Assembly: GCA_023053545.1 (NCBI GenBank)
Contig: JAKZAN010000213.1
Span: 1 to 64,000, forward strand
Length of the DNA: 64,000 nt
Direction of reading: 5' to 3'
Source: Lepidurus packardi
Lineage: Eukaryota; Arthropoda; Branchiopoda; Notostraca; Triopsidae
Shown here: positions 24,229-35,297 of the stretch, one piece after another
Position numbering within the stretch: position 1 is the stretch's first letter
Layout: the number at the start of each line of letters is the position of its first letter
The notes under the pieces: generated by a model
What the model saw: only the letters and a program-made list of their open reading frames with translations
The model's database searches: none
Told to the model about the DNA's origin: nothing
Program-made: the position numbers and the translations under genes

Positions 24229-25036
24229 ATGACTAATAAGCAAAAATTTACAGGAAAGGTGGCTGTCATTACTGCTTCCTCCACAGGTATAGGTCTCGCC
24301 ATGGCAGAGAGACTGGCTTCCGAAGGCTGCACTGTTGTCATTTCAAGCCGCAATAAAGATCATATCGATAAGGCCGTCAATGGGATTATTGCCAAGGGAG
24401 GTAAGGCTATCGGAATCCCGTGTCACGTGGGTAGCAAGGAAGACCGAAGTAGGTTAATCGCAGAGACAGTACAGAAACTGGGCGGTATAGACTATCTTGT
24501 CTGCAACGCAGCAGTCTCAACTCAGATGGGTAACTTCCTCGAAGCTACTGACACGCAGATCCAAAAGATGTGGGATATCAATTACAAGAGTGCCTTCTTC
24601 CTCATCCAAGAAGCCCTGCCACACCTGCGTAAGAGAAAGGGCTCCAATATACTGATTCTGGCAAGCTACGCAGCATGTACCCTATTAAACTTACCCTTAT
24701 TTATGCATTTGATTTGCCACAGATGAACTGCCCTCGCTCATTGGACATTATGCCATTACCAAGACAGCACTCGTAGCCTTAACTAAAATACTGGCACGGT
24801 AACTCTCGGCAGAAGAGATCCGAGTCAATTGCATCGCACCTGGTCTGATCAAGACCAAATTTAGTGGATCGATGTGGAAAGACAGGGAACAGGAAAGCGC
24901 AGAGAACATGGGTGTCACGAGGCTGGGCGAAGTAGAAGATATTGCGAACGCAGCACGGTTCCTGTTATCGGACGAAGCCAGTTACATCACAGGCGAAACC
25001 TTGCTTGTGGCTGGGAAGCCTATAACGAGACTATGA
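24229..25036 (+). CDS. Short-chain dehydrogenase/reductase, DHRS4-like
   Basis: This is an NAD(P)H-dependent SDR of 253 residues in two exons (46-nt intron 24677-24722). The cofactor motif TASSTGIG is at 15-22, the NAA motif is in CNAAV, the catalytic Ser is about 146, Tyr159 and Lys163 form the YxxxK motif (HYAITK), and the C-terminal motif is ASYITGE. PGLIKTKFS plus RLGEVEDIA are typical of the DHRS4/carbonyl-reductase branch. Animal DHRS4 ends in the peroxisomal signal SRL; this protein ends TRL, a weak match, so peroxisomal location is only possible. It probably reduces carbonyls or retinoids; the substrate is not readable from sequence. Confidence 0.88.
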
Positions 25037-25222
25037 TGTGACTGTGTGATATTTTAGTATAGCATCATAATGATTTAAGAGCAAGGTGGATTAGATGAAG
25101 GATTTTTCTGAAAGGGCAGGATTATTCAGGTAGACAATGGGTTGACAATCTGTGGAACTTAACTATAATTGAGATTTACTAGAGTACTACTGCAACACAG
25201 CCCAATAACATTCGAGCATCCG

Positions 25223-25897
25223 ATGTACGGAGAAATAATAAAGGTAGAGATGAACATCAGCTTCGACAATCTCTCACCAAAACAACTCATCTGCGAATGC
25301 CTCGACCTGGCCTCCACAGTCCTCTCCTAACTACTCAGCCACTACTTCAGTTCAAGAGGAGACAACTCGCCCTTCAAATCGGGTCAGGGCGACCTCAGCA
25401 AGATGATAAGCTTCATGGTCGATCCCAATAATCTTGAGAACATCTACTGTACCCACCCAACTCACCTGAAACTCACTCCATCACCTTCGCATAGCCTTCT
25501 TGAACATCACCCAAGGTTTCGACAAATCGTTCATCAAGACGTGGCTTTTTGAGCTGCGGGCCATCCGAAATATGTGGGCACACTCGCCTGATCTAGAATA
25601 CAGACTCGTCCCTCGGTAACTACTCCCCGATCATAAAGTCCGGCTAATGAATTTGTTCCAACCCACTACGACCACAGAACCTTCGATACGTTGCAGCTTC
25701 TAATGATTAAGTTCAACGCCAACCAATAATCCGAAGTCTACAAACGAGTTGATTCGTACCGCAAACTCATCATAGTCAAACTAGCGCAGGAATATCTGCA
25801 GGGCGAAAAGCAGAAACAAACATCGTTCGGAATGAATAACACTTCGGTACAGCCGGGAGCTTCATACCCGCAGTTCAAGACTAACCGTCCCTTCTGA
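25223..25897 (+). CDS. Small HEPN-domain protein (Swt1-type-like)
   Basis: Three exons (introns 25449-25494 and 25616-25677) encode 188 residues. The central helix reads WLFELRAIRNMWAH, giving an R-x4-H motif with Arg100 and His105. This is the catalytic signature of HEPN RNases, in the WxxELRxxRNxWAH form seen in Swt1-type HEPN domains. A later helix (TFDTLQLLMIKF) corresponds to the fourth HEPN helix. There is no PIN or other partner domain, and the C-terminal 45 residues are polar. HEPN proteins usually cut RNA or act as inactive scaffolds; which applies here is unknown. An in-frame alternative ATG lies at 25250. Confidence 0.6.
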
Positions 25898-26050
25898 GCT
25901 TTGTCCAAGTAGATATCTATAATTGATACTGTTTTGAGGTTTTATGTATGGTCAAGATTAGAAAGTTGTTTCAGCACTCGAAATAGACTTTATAATGTTT
26001 AGATATTCGCTTTAAAATTTACAGCAACTCCCATTTCCTACAGAACTAGC

Positions 26051-29000
26051 ATGAACATCATAGAGTTTATCGAGGTAGAGCTCAAACTCCTCGTCAAGGC
26101 ATCCACAAAGGTTCACAAGGCTCTCTCCGAGGTACTTCACAACCATTCACCTGTGTCCTTTTCACCTTTACCCCTTCTCAGCGACTTCACCGCGCCGTCG
26201 AACAACTAGTCATCCTCAGATAGACCCGCAAGAACTGTGATATGGCCGATATAATCGACTGCCTTCTGATCGGCGTGCGCCACAAAGAATTAAGCAACCA
26301 GTGCCTTGTCATCCTGCAAAAGCTGATGAGCGTTAACCTGCTTCAGAGCAAGTACTTCGATATCACTCTTTACATAGAGGGAGTACACGAAAATACTCAA
26401 TCACCTCGTAGCCATTCGCGATACACATGACGTCAACTGCCAGATGAAGATTGTCCAGATCTGTCTCAATCTGATCACCCCCGAACATGTTCACGTGGCA
26501 GTCCCTCCCACATAATAACCTCCTTCTCTAACCAATAAGCAATAGTCTCTAATTCCTCAAAATCAAGCGAATGCAGGCGTTAAGGAGTTGTTTCTAGTTT
26601 GTTTCACGATCAGCGCGGCCAAGGACCCTATGACTCAAAAAATCGCAATAAGCGCTTTGATGCAGTTAGTCGAGCTCGTTTATTCTCAATAAAGGATCCT
26701 ATGTGCATACAACCCAGAACAAAGAAAAATCATTATCTAGGGTATGGTAGGATAGATTCTACTGTATCTACTTGAAGCAAGAGCCGCTTGGTGGATCCCT
26801 TCGGGTCTAGTCGGGTTGGTATGGGATCTGCTACTGGAGATTTTCAAACTGCAAGGATAGCTGATCTCACAGAGCGAGACATTAAGACCACATCTGAAGA
26901 AGTTGTTAGAGTTGTCAGCGAAGAAGAGCTTCGTAAAGCAAGTCGAGAACAAGTATGACCTGGTGCGTTTCGTGAGAGGATTCTACTATTTAGTGTGCTA
27001 TTTGGGAATGGGCTATGAGGAGTTGAGCAAGCTTGAGTTCGTGCCAGAGATGGATAAAAACGTATTCTCCTTCACAATCTATCTAGAGACCATTTTGAGC
27101 CTCCTAGTCGAGCAAGTGCACAAACTGTCATAACACTCCTAACTAGCCATCTGCATCGACGTCGTGGCCCGTATTTCTGAAGAAATATGCATGTCAAATG
27201 ATCGACTCAAAATGTCCTAGCGAAGACTTAAGTATTTTCTCAAAGGCCCAACATTTTTGCTCCAGCTGGATTCTCAAGACCCCGCTTCAGATGACGCATT
27301 TTGGATCAAGCATATCCACCAAGCTCTGCTGCTACTTAGGACCACTGTGGAGTCCAAAATCAAGGCACTGGAGCCAACTGCTCCTCAAAAACATGAGGCC
27401 TTCAGGAAAAGTATCGAAATGCTTACGCCAGGCCTACTCAAATGTTTCCGTTATCTGATTTCAGTATAGAGCTGGCAGGAGGAAGCTCTAAGAAAGTCCA
27501 TCCAGTAACTGCAACCATGGTTTTTAATTTGTAGCGAACTCAAACTGATCAAGAGCAAAAACAGGTATCTTGAAGAGTTGGCTGCACTCACGCGTAAAAT
27601 AGATAGCAAAGGCGGAGCAGTGGCCTGTGGACAGGCTGTGCAAGTGATGTTCAACTTGATCTATGGCTACCAGCAGGAGCTCGACACATCCAGTCTCTCC
27701 GTAATGCTGGGAAGCTTCCAACAACTTGAATAGAAGTACTCCAAACTCAAATCCAACAAACAGTGGGATAACGAGATCGGCCACGAACTGTAGAGTGCTT
27801 ACAATATGATCACTAACTTATATGGCAAAGGCAGCATTAAACTCAACTAGTCCCAGCTCAAAAACACAGTGGAGGCACTCAATGAAGTCACCCTGAGTAT
27901 ACTCGAGGAGCTGAGCGAGTGCGCCAATCCCGATGCCTACTCCGTGAAGTTCAAAACCTTTGGGGTGCGCAAGATGAAGAACGTAATCGAGGACCACTTT
28001 GATAAACTATCTTCGGTCTGGAACTTCATGGTGGCCCACTTCATCTGCCTCTGCTCTTGCAAATATAAGGAGATTCGGACCAACTCTGTAGACATTCTCG
28101 CTGAAACCATCAGCAATCTACTCGTGCTGGAGTTGGAGCAAGACCAACTACTCTCCATCTACTTCGAGGTGCTAAAGACCAAATACACTGATGTCAAAGT
28201 GCTCCTCATCCATAAATTAAGATTTTTCGTCAGCACCCACGGCTTCCGCCTCTCGTAGAACTCTCTTTTGCAGATTGTTCGCCTGCTGAAGATGGTGGAG
28301 CCAGCTGCGAATTCCAAAGCTGAAGAGATCACAGCCTTAGTTGAGGCTTAGAATGAGCTGAACGATATCATTGTCAAATAGTGTCTTGTAAATTTCAAGA
28401 GTGTGGAGTCGATTTCCCATCTAGTGAGAGATTTCAAGATCGTTGCAAGCAGCAGCAACAAAAATTTGGAGTATTCAGGGGTCGGACTGTTGTGGTCCAT
28501 CGGAGACCATCTCAAACGCCTCTATTCCAGCCAGGAGTAAAAAGATAAGTACTCAGAAGGTTACTTATCGATTTTCTCAAACTTACTGAACAAATTCCGA
28601 GACCTGTGCGTGAATAACCCCAACACTGATGTGCGACAGTCCTCTTTGCACACGCTCACCCTCATAATTGCTGAAAACCTAGGCCTATTTCCTGAAGAAT
28701 ATCTATCTGGGTTCGTGATAGAAATGATTCTCCTGAGGATCTTCGAAGAGGTAGCCACCCACTACAGATAGACGCCCAACCGCATAGACCGTACAGCACT
28801 CACCATCACTCCATAACTTACCACCATAAACTTCTATATTTTTAGATGTGAGTAATATTGAGAATGACTGGTTCCCCACTTGCGAGTCTGTATACGCTAA
28901 CTTCATCAAGCTGTTCAAGAGACTCGCAGCAGAAAATAAGCTGCAGGAGTCTCATGTTTAGAAGCTGGTCCTTCAGACACTGACAAACATCGAAACAGCC

Positions 29001-29207
29001 GATCAGCCCATGTTCTTGTTCAGGAGCATGGGATTTCTGAAGTAGATGGGGAATTCAGTGGGAGGAAGCCAGCAGCACAGGAAGAGTGTGGTGGCATGCC
29101 TGGAGAATCTGTAGAAAAGACTGGACTGGAAGGTGAGATAGAACAAGCTGAAAGTGAAGCCTGAGCTGCAGGAACTAATGGATATGTATAATAAATTCTA
29201 GGAGTGA
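26051..29207 (+). CDS. MON2/BIG-family DCB-HUS protein (MON2-like)
   Basis: MON2 proteins are large helical-repeat scaffolds at the Golgi/endosome, related to the DCB and HUS domains of Arf-GEFs but lacking Sec7. Four exons (introns 26132-26181, 26332-26377 and 28791-28845) encode 1001 residues. The N-terminus shows the DCB pattern (LVILQKLMS then NCQMKIVQICLNLI). FLVCFTISAAKDPMTQ matches the family's lCFxLhxSKDpxV block. NKFRDLCVNNPNTDVRQSSL and HTLTLIIAENL match the C-terminal 'DxRxEVRxSAxxTLF' region. No Sec7 block is visible. It is shorter than animal MON2 (about 1700). Confidence 0.78.
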
Positions 29208-29282
29208 GAGGGATAGACTCTGGATTGGCTAAGAGGTTGAATTTGATAATATTATTAGGAAAATATTTGTGGGCCAGGAGGT

Positions 29283-31223
29283 TCAAACGCGCACACTATC
29301 TTCTGCTGGGGAAGCAGAAGTCGCCTTATTGCACATCTGCACCTTGTAGTGAGGCGTGAAGTGCATTCCTCTTGACAGAAACAGCTTGTTCCCCCCGATC
29401 TCCCGGCTGATATCCACCAACTCTAAGTAGTCTTTCCTGTCCGAAAACAACACTTGCTTCCCAGCCATCTTCATCGTGAATGACTCCCAAGGGATCCTCA
29501 GGTGCCGATAGTTTGGCTACCAGTCCACTTCTTCCTCCTTCTGCACTATGCTAGCTGCCTTCATCAACAAGTACTTACTGTTTTGGCAGACGTAAGCCAG
29601 TGAAGTCACCCTGTCCCCATTAACGATATAACGACGCAGAATATAGCCGAGAATAGGCTGCACGATCTGTTCTCGCCTGCAACGGAACCCAGCTGTTTAC
29701 ATCGGACAGATAAACTCCTCGTATACAATTTTGGAGGTGTCTTCTTCCAGCAATAGAAGATGTAAAAGGAGAGAGGCAGGATCTCTGTTCTGTACTCGCA
29801 TTTGTTCCACCCAGTTTCGGATGTCTAGGGGAATCCATTCTTGCGGGTCTAGGGGTTTGACCTTAGGGAGTCTGATGAGCAGTTTGCCTGTCGTACAACA
29901 AAGCTTGAGACCTTGGAGTTTCACGAATTCTAAAGTACTACAGTTGATGAGTATGAAATCTATCCTCTCTGTGTCTTCCAATAGACCTGCGAGAGTGGTG
30001 GGTTCGATGACTGACCTCCAGTCCATATTAGCGTCGAGATGGGCTGATCTGTCGATTCTATGCTTGTACATGAGTTGCCGGGTCTTGTGGGAACCCTTCA
30101 GAAATAAAACATTGGTGAGATTTCGGAGTTCCTGAATTTTGGTGTATTATGTAGAAGCATTTGTTTTTTTCTGACTCCCGAACAGTCTTTTGTTTAAAAC
30201 TGGTTGGCTTATTGACTTGGTCATAATCTCCGTCACAAAAGGACCTTCATTTTGATTTATGTTCACAATCGCATCTTCACTCTGCTGGTTCTTCTTCTGA
30301 AGGGTCTGCCTCCACCGAATATCTTCGTTCAGAATGATGCATTTCTTCGAGATCTCTCTGACCACGTCTTCTTGGATGATCCTCAAGTAGTCGCTAAACA
30401 CATCTTGTGCCGATGAAGGTTTGGCTGAACTCTAGAATCCCGAGCGGCGCTGGCACTACACCACTGAGTGTATGAACTCGTTCGTGAATCTGTGCTGTTG
30501 TTTATGATGCAGGGAAACTGCACTCCAAGGCCTGGACAATTTGTTCTTCTTGATTTGAGGCTTAGCAAGTGTGGTTGGTGGTCTGCTAATGCTTTTCTCC
30601 GCATTTTCGTTTAGGGCTTTCTTCCTGTCTCCTTTTGTTTCACTTTGGGTGTGATCATCGGTTGTTCGAAATAGTTTTGCGAAGTTTATTTCCCTGGCCA
30701 GGGAAGGAGAGCTGAAGTTTTTATTTTTCCTCTTCTTAGTGGGCGAGCCAGATAAAGCCGCATGATTCGATGCTTCATGATGGTTGGTCTAGCCACTAGC
30801 TGTAGTAATTGGTGCAATCGACTGTTCGGTCTTGAAGTGCTGGTTATGTTCAGCACGGTTTTTGCCAGTCAAGGGTCTTTTTATTGGGACCCGTTATTTT
30901 TTTAAGAACTGCGTCGACAGATTACTTTCGATTGTAAGGAGGATATTGACTTGGGTCTACTGAGCGGTGCTGTGCTTTCTGCGATCATTGTTTTCGAGAG
31001 GGGTTTGGACGAAGTGGTGTTTTATGGCTTTGGGGATGTTGGGTGGGGAAGAATGGTTTGAACAATGGGGAATCGGCATGGGAACTCGGGAGAGGTCGGT
31101 ATGGGGATTGGTGATGCTGTACTTGGGAGCCCAGGGCGAATCCCTGTCTGTAGGCTAGGATTCCTCGTTGGCATCCTGCTCGGTGAGTCGATGATGGTGG
31201 AGCTTGACAGGAGTCCTAATCAT
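29283..31223 (-). CDS. 646-residue single-exon orphan
   Basis: One exon runs from ATG 31221-31223 to TGA 29283-29285. The first 330 residues are disordered, rich in Pro, Ser, Lys, Asn and His. The last 300 residues look folded, with alternating strands and helices. Landmarks include EFVKLQGLKLCC, a KLLIRLPKVKPLDPQEW segment, LLLHLLLLEEDTSK and a C-terminal RIPWESFTMKMAGKQVLF. I do not recognise a family. The tail-to-tail gap to the MON2-like gene is 75 bp and the head-side neighbour is the WD-repeat gene. Confidence 0.68.
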
Positions 31224-31342
31224 TTAAATATTTTCGATGGGCTCTATTTCCAAATTATGTTCTAAAACAACCCCAGACAAGCATCGAACACCCTACTATT
31301 AAACTATCGAAATATACAGTTAATTCGCAACGATTCCCCTTC

Positions 31343-33896
31343 TCATTCTTCCATGGGATCTTCTTCGTTGTCATCCCCACTCTCTTATGCCTTGGGCTGC
31401 GAAACCTTCAAACCTGGTAGACTCAGCCTCCCAGGGGCTCCGTTGCCATTATTCTTGTCCTTGTTCTTCTTCTTCGATTTGTTCTTTTTGGGTCTGGGTG
31501 GATTGCGCTATGGAATATGCGACAGATTCCACATTTTAATATTCTGGTCCTGCGACACAGATATCACAAATCCTGTCATAAAGAACTACGCATGAATTAT
31601 GTTGCCGTGGTGGGCTCTGATGTTCCTACTCACAGGCTTGACATCCTCCCTCCTGTCTCCCAGTTCCCAGACCTGCACAGAGTTGTTCACATGCGAATAG
31701 CACATAGCCATGTTACAGTAGGCACTACCCTGCATTGGATGAAAACTTGCATAGTCGACAGGATAGCTAAACTGCAACTCGTATTTCTTCACTTCTAGCA
31801 GGAGCGAAGGAGAAGCTTCAAGCATAACGATGTTTAGGAACTTTGATTTCGTTAAGCCTATTTCAATTAAAATTTTATCAGATTGAGGATCTTCCTTTCT
31901 TGTTTGGCACCACACCTCCGAACCTGCATACCTCGAGTCGCACTTGTAGATATGATGGATTCCCCCATAGTACACTCGAACCTCAATATCTTAGTTACAC
32001 CTGACAAACACGATCCCCACGTCAGGTTCCACTACAGTCTTGATTACACGATGGGAGTTCGTGAAGTCGGGGTAGTATCTCAAGCACTTGAGAGCAGCAT
32101 TATTTGTGAAGTCAATAATAATGAAGGAGTTGGCGAGTTCGGCCACACAGTATTGTTGTGGAGAGGTGGTTCTTTTGTACATCTATTTGGTCTCGAGATA
32201 GATACTCTCAGGCGCGAAGTTAAAGGTCTTAAAGAGAGTCTAAAACTCCGTCTGTCTTAAGACTCGAATGGAGGGTTTCTCTAATGTATCGAGTCCGAAT
32301 ATCTTGACCACTCTCTATTCGTACAAATCGTATAGGATCACTTTGTTTTCATCAGTCAACGTGAAAAGTACGATCCCTTCATCCAAAGGACTCGAAACGA
32401 TATTGCGAATCGAGTACTTCTCACCAACTTTCCAGTACTCCGCGAGAGTCTGTCCAGAACCTTAACGTGTGGGATCGAAGTTCCGAATCACTGAGTCCTC
32501 CATTAAGAAGAACACTGAAGTCGGCTCAGTAGGCGAATAGAATATGTCTTTCACTTTCGATGCCAAAAACTTGACAACTATCTCGTTTTCTAAAGAGTTC
32601 TGGCGGGTGACAGCCCAGCGAGTAAGAACTCGATCAGTGCCTATCATATAGAAAGTATGGTGATCTCGGTAGACCTAGTAGATTTACCCATAGTGTTTGG
32701 CGTCTGGTAAACACTAGTAAGGGGTGTCAGGCCCGGGTGCTGAGAAAGGCTGGAGGATAAGTTTCTACTGTTTCGGGGGCTTGTCGAGGTCGAATAGGTA
32801 AACCTCGCCCATTTTACCAGTGAGCATGAAGTGGGTGTCGTCGATCCATTTGATGCAGAGGGCTGCTTTTTTCAGTTAGTCTCTGCGATAATTGTATTTC
32901 TTGGGGTACTCGAAGTCGATCCTACACTTCTTGATCTGCTTGGTTACTTCGAGGATGGATTTGCTGTGTTCGAGTTCGAAGGAAATGGGGTCTTTTTCTA
33001 GGAGGAACAGATTAATGTAGACATGATCTTTTTATCTGGAGAGCAGCAGAACTTGGCTGTCCATGATGTCCACGTACAGTACGGACTCATGCTTCCCGAA
33101 CGATATCCTCTTGATCAGCAGTTCGAAGGACACGTCGAACATGTAGATGTCTGATCGGTGGTAGAAGCAATACAGAATATTCCCAACCACTTCGATCTTT
33201 TTGAGCCTGTCTTTCTGCTGTTGGTCTATTTATATTTTGAGTTCCAGTTTGTCTACGAGTTTGCGGGTGGAATCCAACACGACCCTAGCTGCGGTGCCGC
33301 TCTCATCAAATACAGCCAATGTGTTTTCCGAAACACAGTGGATATAGTTGATATTCAATAGTTTCAGACGGTAGACCAGTACCACCTTCTGGCTCTGATT
33401 GTTAAGCAATGCCATTATCCCGTCGTTTAGACCCAGCACGAGAGTCTCTTCATCCAGTTTGGCCAGACTAAACAGCTTCATATTTTTGTATTGAAGTTCA
33501 GATATCATGGACTTGTCTCGACAGTTGTCCACATAGGTTTTGACTGCAGTCTTGATGGAAATCTCGGTGGTTACTATATTTTCATGCAGACAGTAGAGTA
33601 GGTGGTTGGAGGCATAGTAGACGACGTGGGAGGAGCCGGAGTCAGGGTTGGCATGAGGGTTGGAGTAGGGCAGCACGGACTGGGGGTTGTACCAGTTGGG
33701 AGAGTAGGTGAAGCAGCCAGCGAAAGAATCCTGAGTTGCGGGATTGGCCTGGTGATGTTCTGCTTGCATGAATGATTGTTGTTTTGGTAGAGCCAAGTAA
33801 TATCTTTTAGGAGGGATACTATTCTTGTCTGACAGAATGCGCAAGTATTTACTTTAGATTCAATTATACCACACCGGCCATCATTATACAAATCAT
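31343..33896 (-). CDS. WD40-repeat-like protein, about 830 residues
   Basis: A long minus-strand frame ends at TGA 31343-31345. The N-terminus comes from a tiny first exon joined across an intron ending at 33829. Two starts, ATG 33894-33896 or 33882-33884, each preserve frame, so the first residues are uncertain. The body has repeated beta-propeller features: DESGTAARVV, HFMLTGKMGEVYLFDL, TSVFFLMEDSVIRNF, SVQVWELGDRRED and finally GFVISVSQDQNIKMWNL, a good WD terminus. The C-terminus is Lys-rich then acidic. It is probably a scaffold with one or two propellers; subfamily not identified. Confidence 0.7.
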
Positions 33897-33934
33897 ATCC
33901 TAAACTAAGACCCCGCCTTTAAGTCTCCAAATCA

Positions 33935-34983
33935 ATGGGCAGATTCTTCCTTCTCTTTGCACTCCTCGCAATCGCTGTCTCGACTCCTCTTTGGGATGCT
34001 CCCAAAGCATGGAGTTGGTACAAAGCCTACAACTGGTCCGCAGGAGTCAACTACATCCCCTCTTACGCTGTCAATGTCCTGTAAATGTGGCAGTCCTACG
34101 ATCCTATTTCCATTGAGAGAGAACTAGGGTGGGCAGAAAAACTTGGTTTCTCATTGCTGCGAGTGTTCCTCCACACTAAGCTGTACCTAGCCGACCCTGT
34201 AACCCTAAAGATCAACATGCGTCGATTCCTGACCACAGCCGAAAACCATAAACAAAAAGTAATGTTTGTATTGTTCGATGACTGCTGGAACTATGAGTAC
34301 CACTTGGGCAAACAACCCGATCCTATCCCAGGAATTCACAACTCTCAATGGGTTCAGTGTCCAGGTTTTGAGAAATTTACAGAAGAACAGACGAGGACCT
34401 ATGTGACCGATCTTTTATCCACTTTTGCACGCGATAATCGTGTGGTCATGTGGGACTTGTACAATGAGGTTGGAAACTCCGCACATCTCAACAACTCTTA
34501 CCCTTTGATGAAGCTAGTCTTCGAGTCTGCGAGGTCTGTGGACATCGACCAGCCGATCACTTCAGGGCACTGGAATAACGATGCAGGCTTCAAGTCCATA
34601 AATGAGTACATTCTGTCCAACAGTGATATCATCACTTTCCACGCCTATTGCGATGGAACCTGCACTGAGGCTGCAATTAGAAAGTTCACAGGTAATCCCA
34701 TCACATTTTCAATTTAGCCATCGGTAGACCCACTGTCTGCACGGAGTATATGGCCCGCCCTCTCTTGTCGACATTCATGTCACACTTACCCATTTTCAAG
34801 AGGGAAAACGTATGGACGATTTCTTGGGGCTTCGTCTTCGGGAGGAGTCAGACTTATTATCCTTGGTGGTCTAAGTAAGGTGCCCCGGTCCCTGAGGTTT
34901 GGTTCCATGACGTTTTGGACACCGAAGGCAAGCCATTCAGCCAAGTATAGACTGATTTTATTAGAAATATAACTTCATTCTGA
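33935..34983 (+). CDS. Secreted glycoside hydrolase (GH5/clan A-like)
   Basis: Two exons (26-nt intron 34692-34717) encode 340 residues. Residues 1-16 form a signal peptide, so the enzyme is secreted or enters a lysosome/phagosome. The fold reads as a (beta/alpha)8 retaining hydrolase of clan A: WDLYNEVGN carries the acid/base Glu178, TFHAYCDG follows strand 6, and RPTVCTEYMAR carries the presumed nucleophile Glu262. ISWGFVFGRSQTYYPWW matches the C-terminal W-rich strand. It probably cuts beta-linked polysaccharide from food microbes or plants, but substrate and subfamily cannot be read. Ciliates often hold such genes, some by transfer. Confidence 0.8.
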
Positions 34984-35100
34984 TCGCATGACCAAACAGA
35001 GTATTAACATACCCAAAAATCATTAAAGAAATAGGAAAAATATGAGATCCATAGTGATAGTTTGTGGTCCTCACTAGGAGTAACAAAAATATTATATTGT

Positions 35101-35183
35101 TTTCTCTTTGGTTCATGTCCTTCCTCGTGAACGGTAGCGCGTCGAATCCCCAATACCAACGCCTCGCCTATTGTTATAGCAGT
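35101..35183 (-). pseudogene. Internal-deletion relic of the GC-rich orphan gene
   Basis: On the minus strand, 35183-35161 matches the leader just before the GC-rich gene's ATG (14130-14155), with three bases missing. After a 7-bp joint, 35153-35101 matches that gene's last codons, stop and first 3' bases (15278-15338), with one 8-base gap and one substitution. About 1.1 kb of the middle is absent. Similarity stops abruptly at both outer edges. No inverted terminal repeats or target duplications are visible, so I do not call it a transposon. The surrounding 34984-35297 spacer holds nothing else I recognise. Confidence 0.75.
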
Positions 35184-35297
35184 GAGTATCCCTTTTCCCG
35201 AACAGTATGCTACTTGTTATTTGGTGGATAATTCAAAAGAGAGAGTATTTCAAAAGATAAAGTTTCGATCTTTTATATAGTCGAATCAGCAGGACCG

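Noticed and set aside
35101-35183. Calling the relic a MITE or transposon
   Set aside because: No inverted terminal repeats or target-site duplications are visible at either copy.
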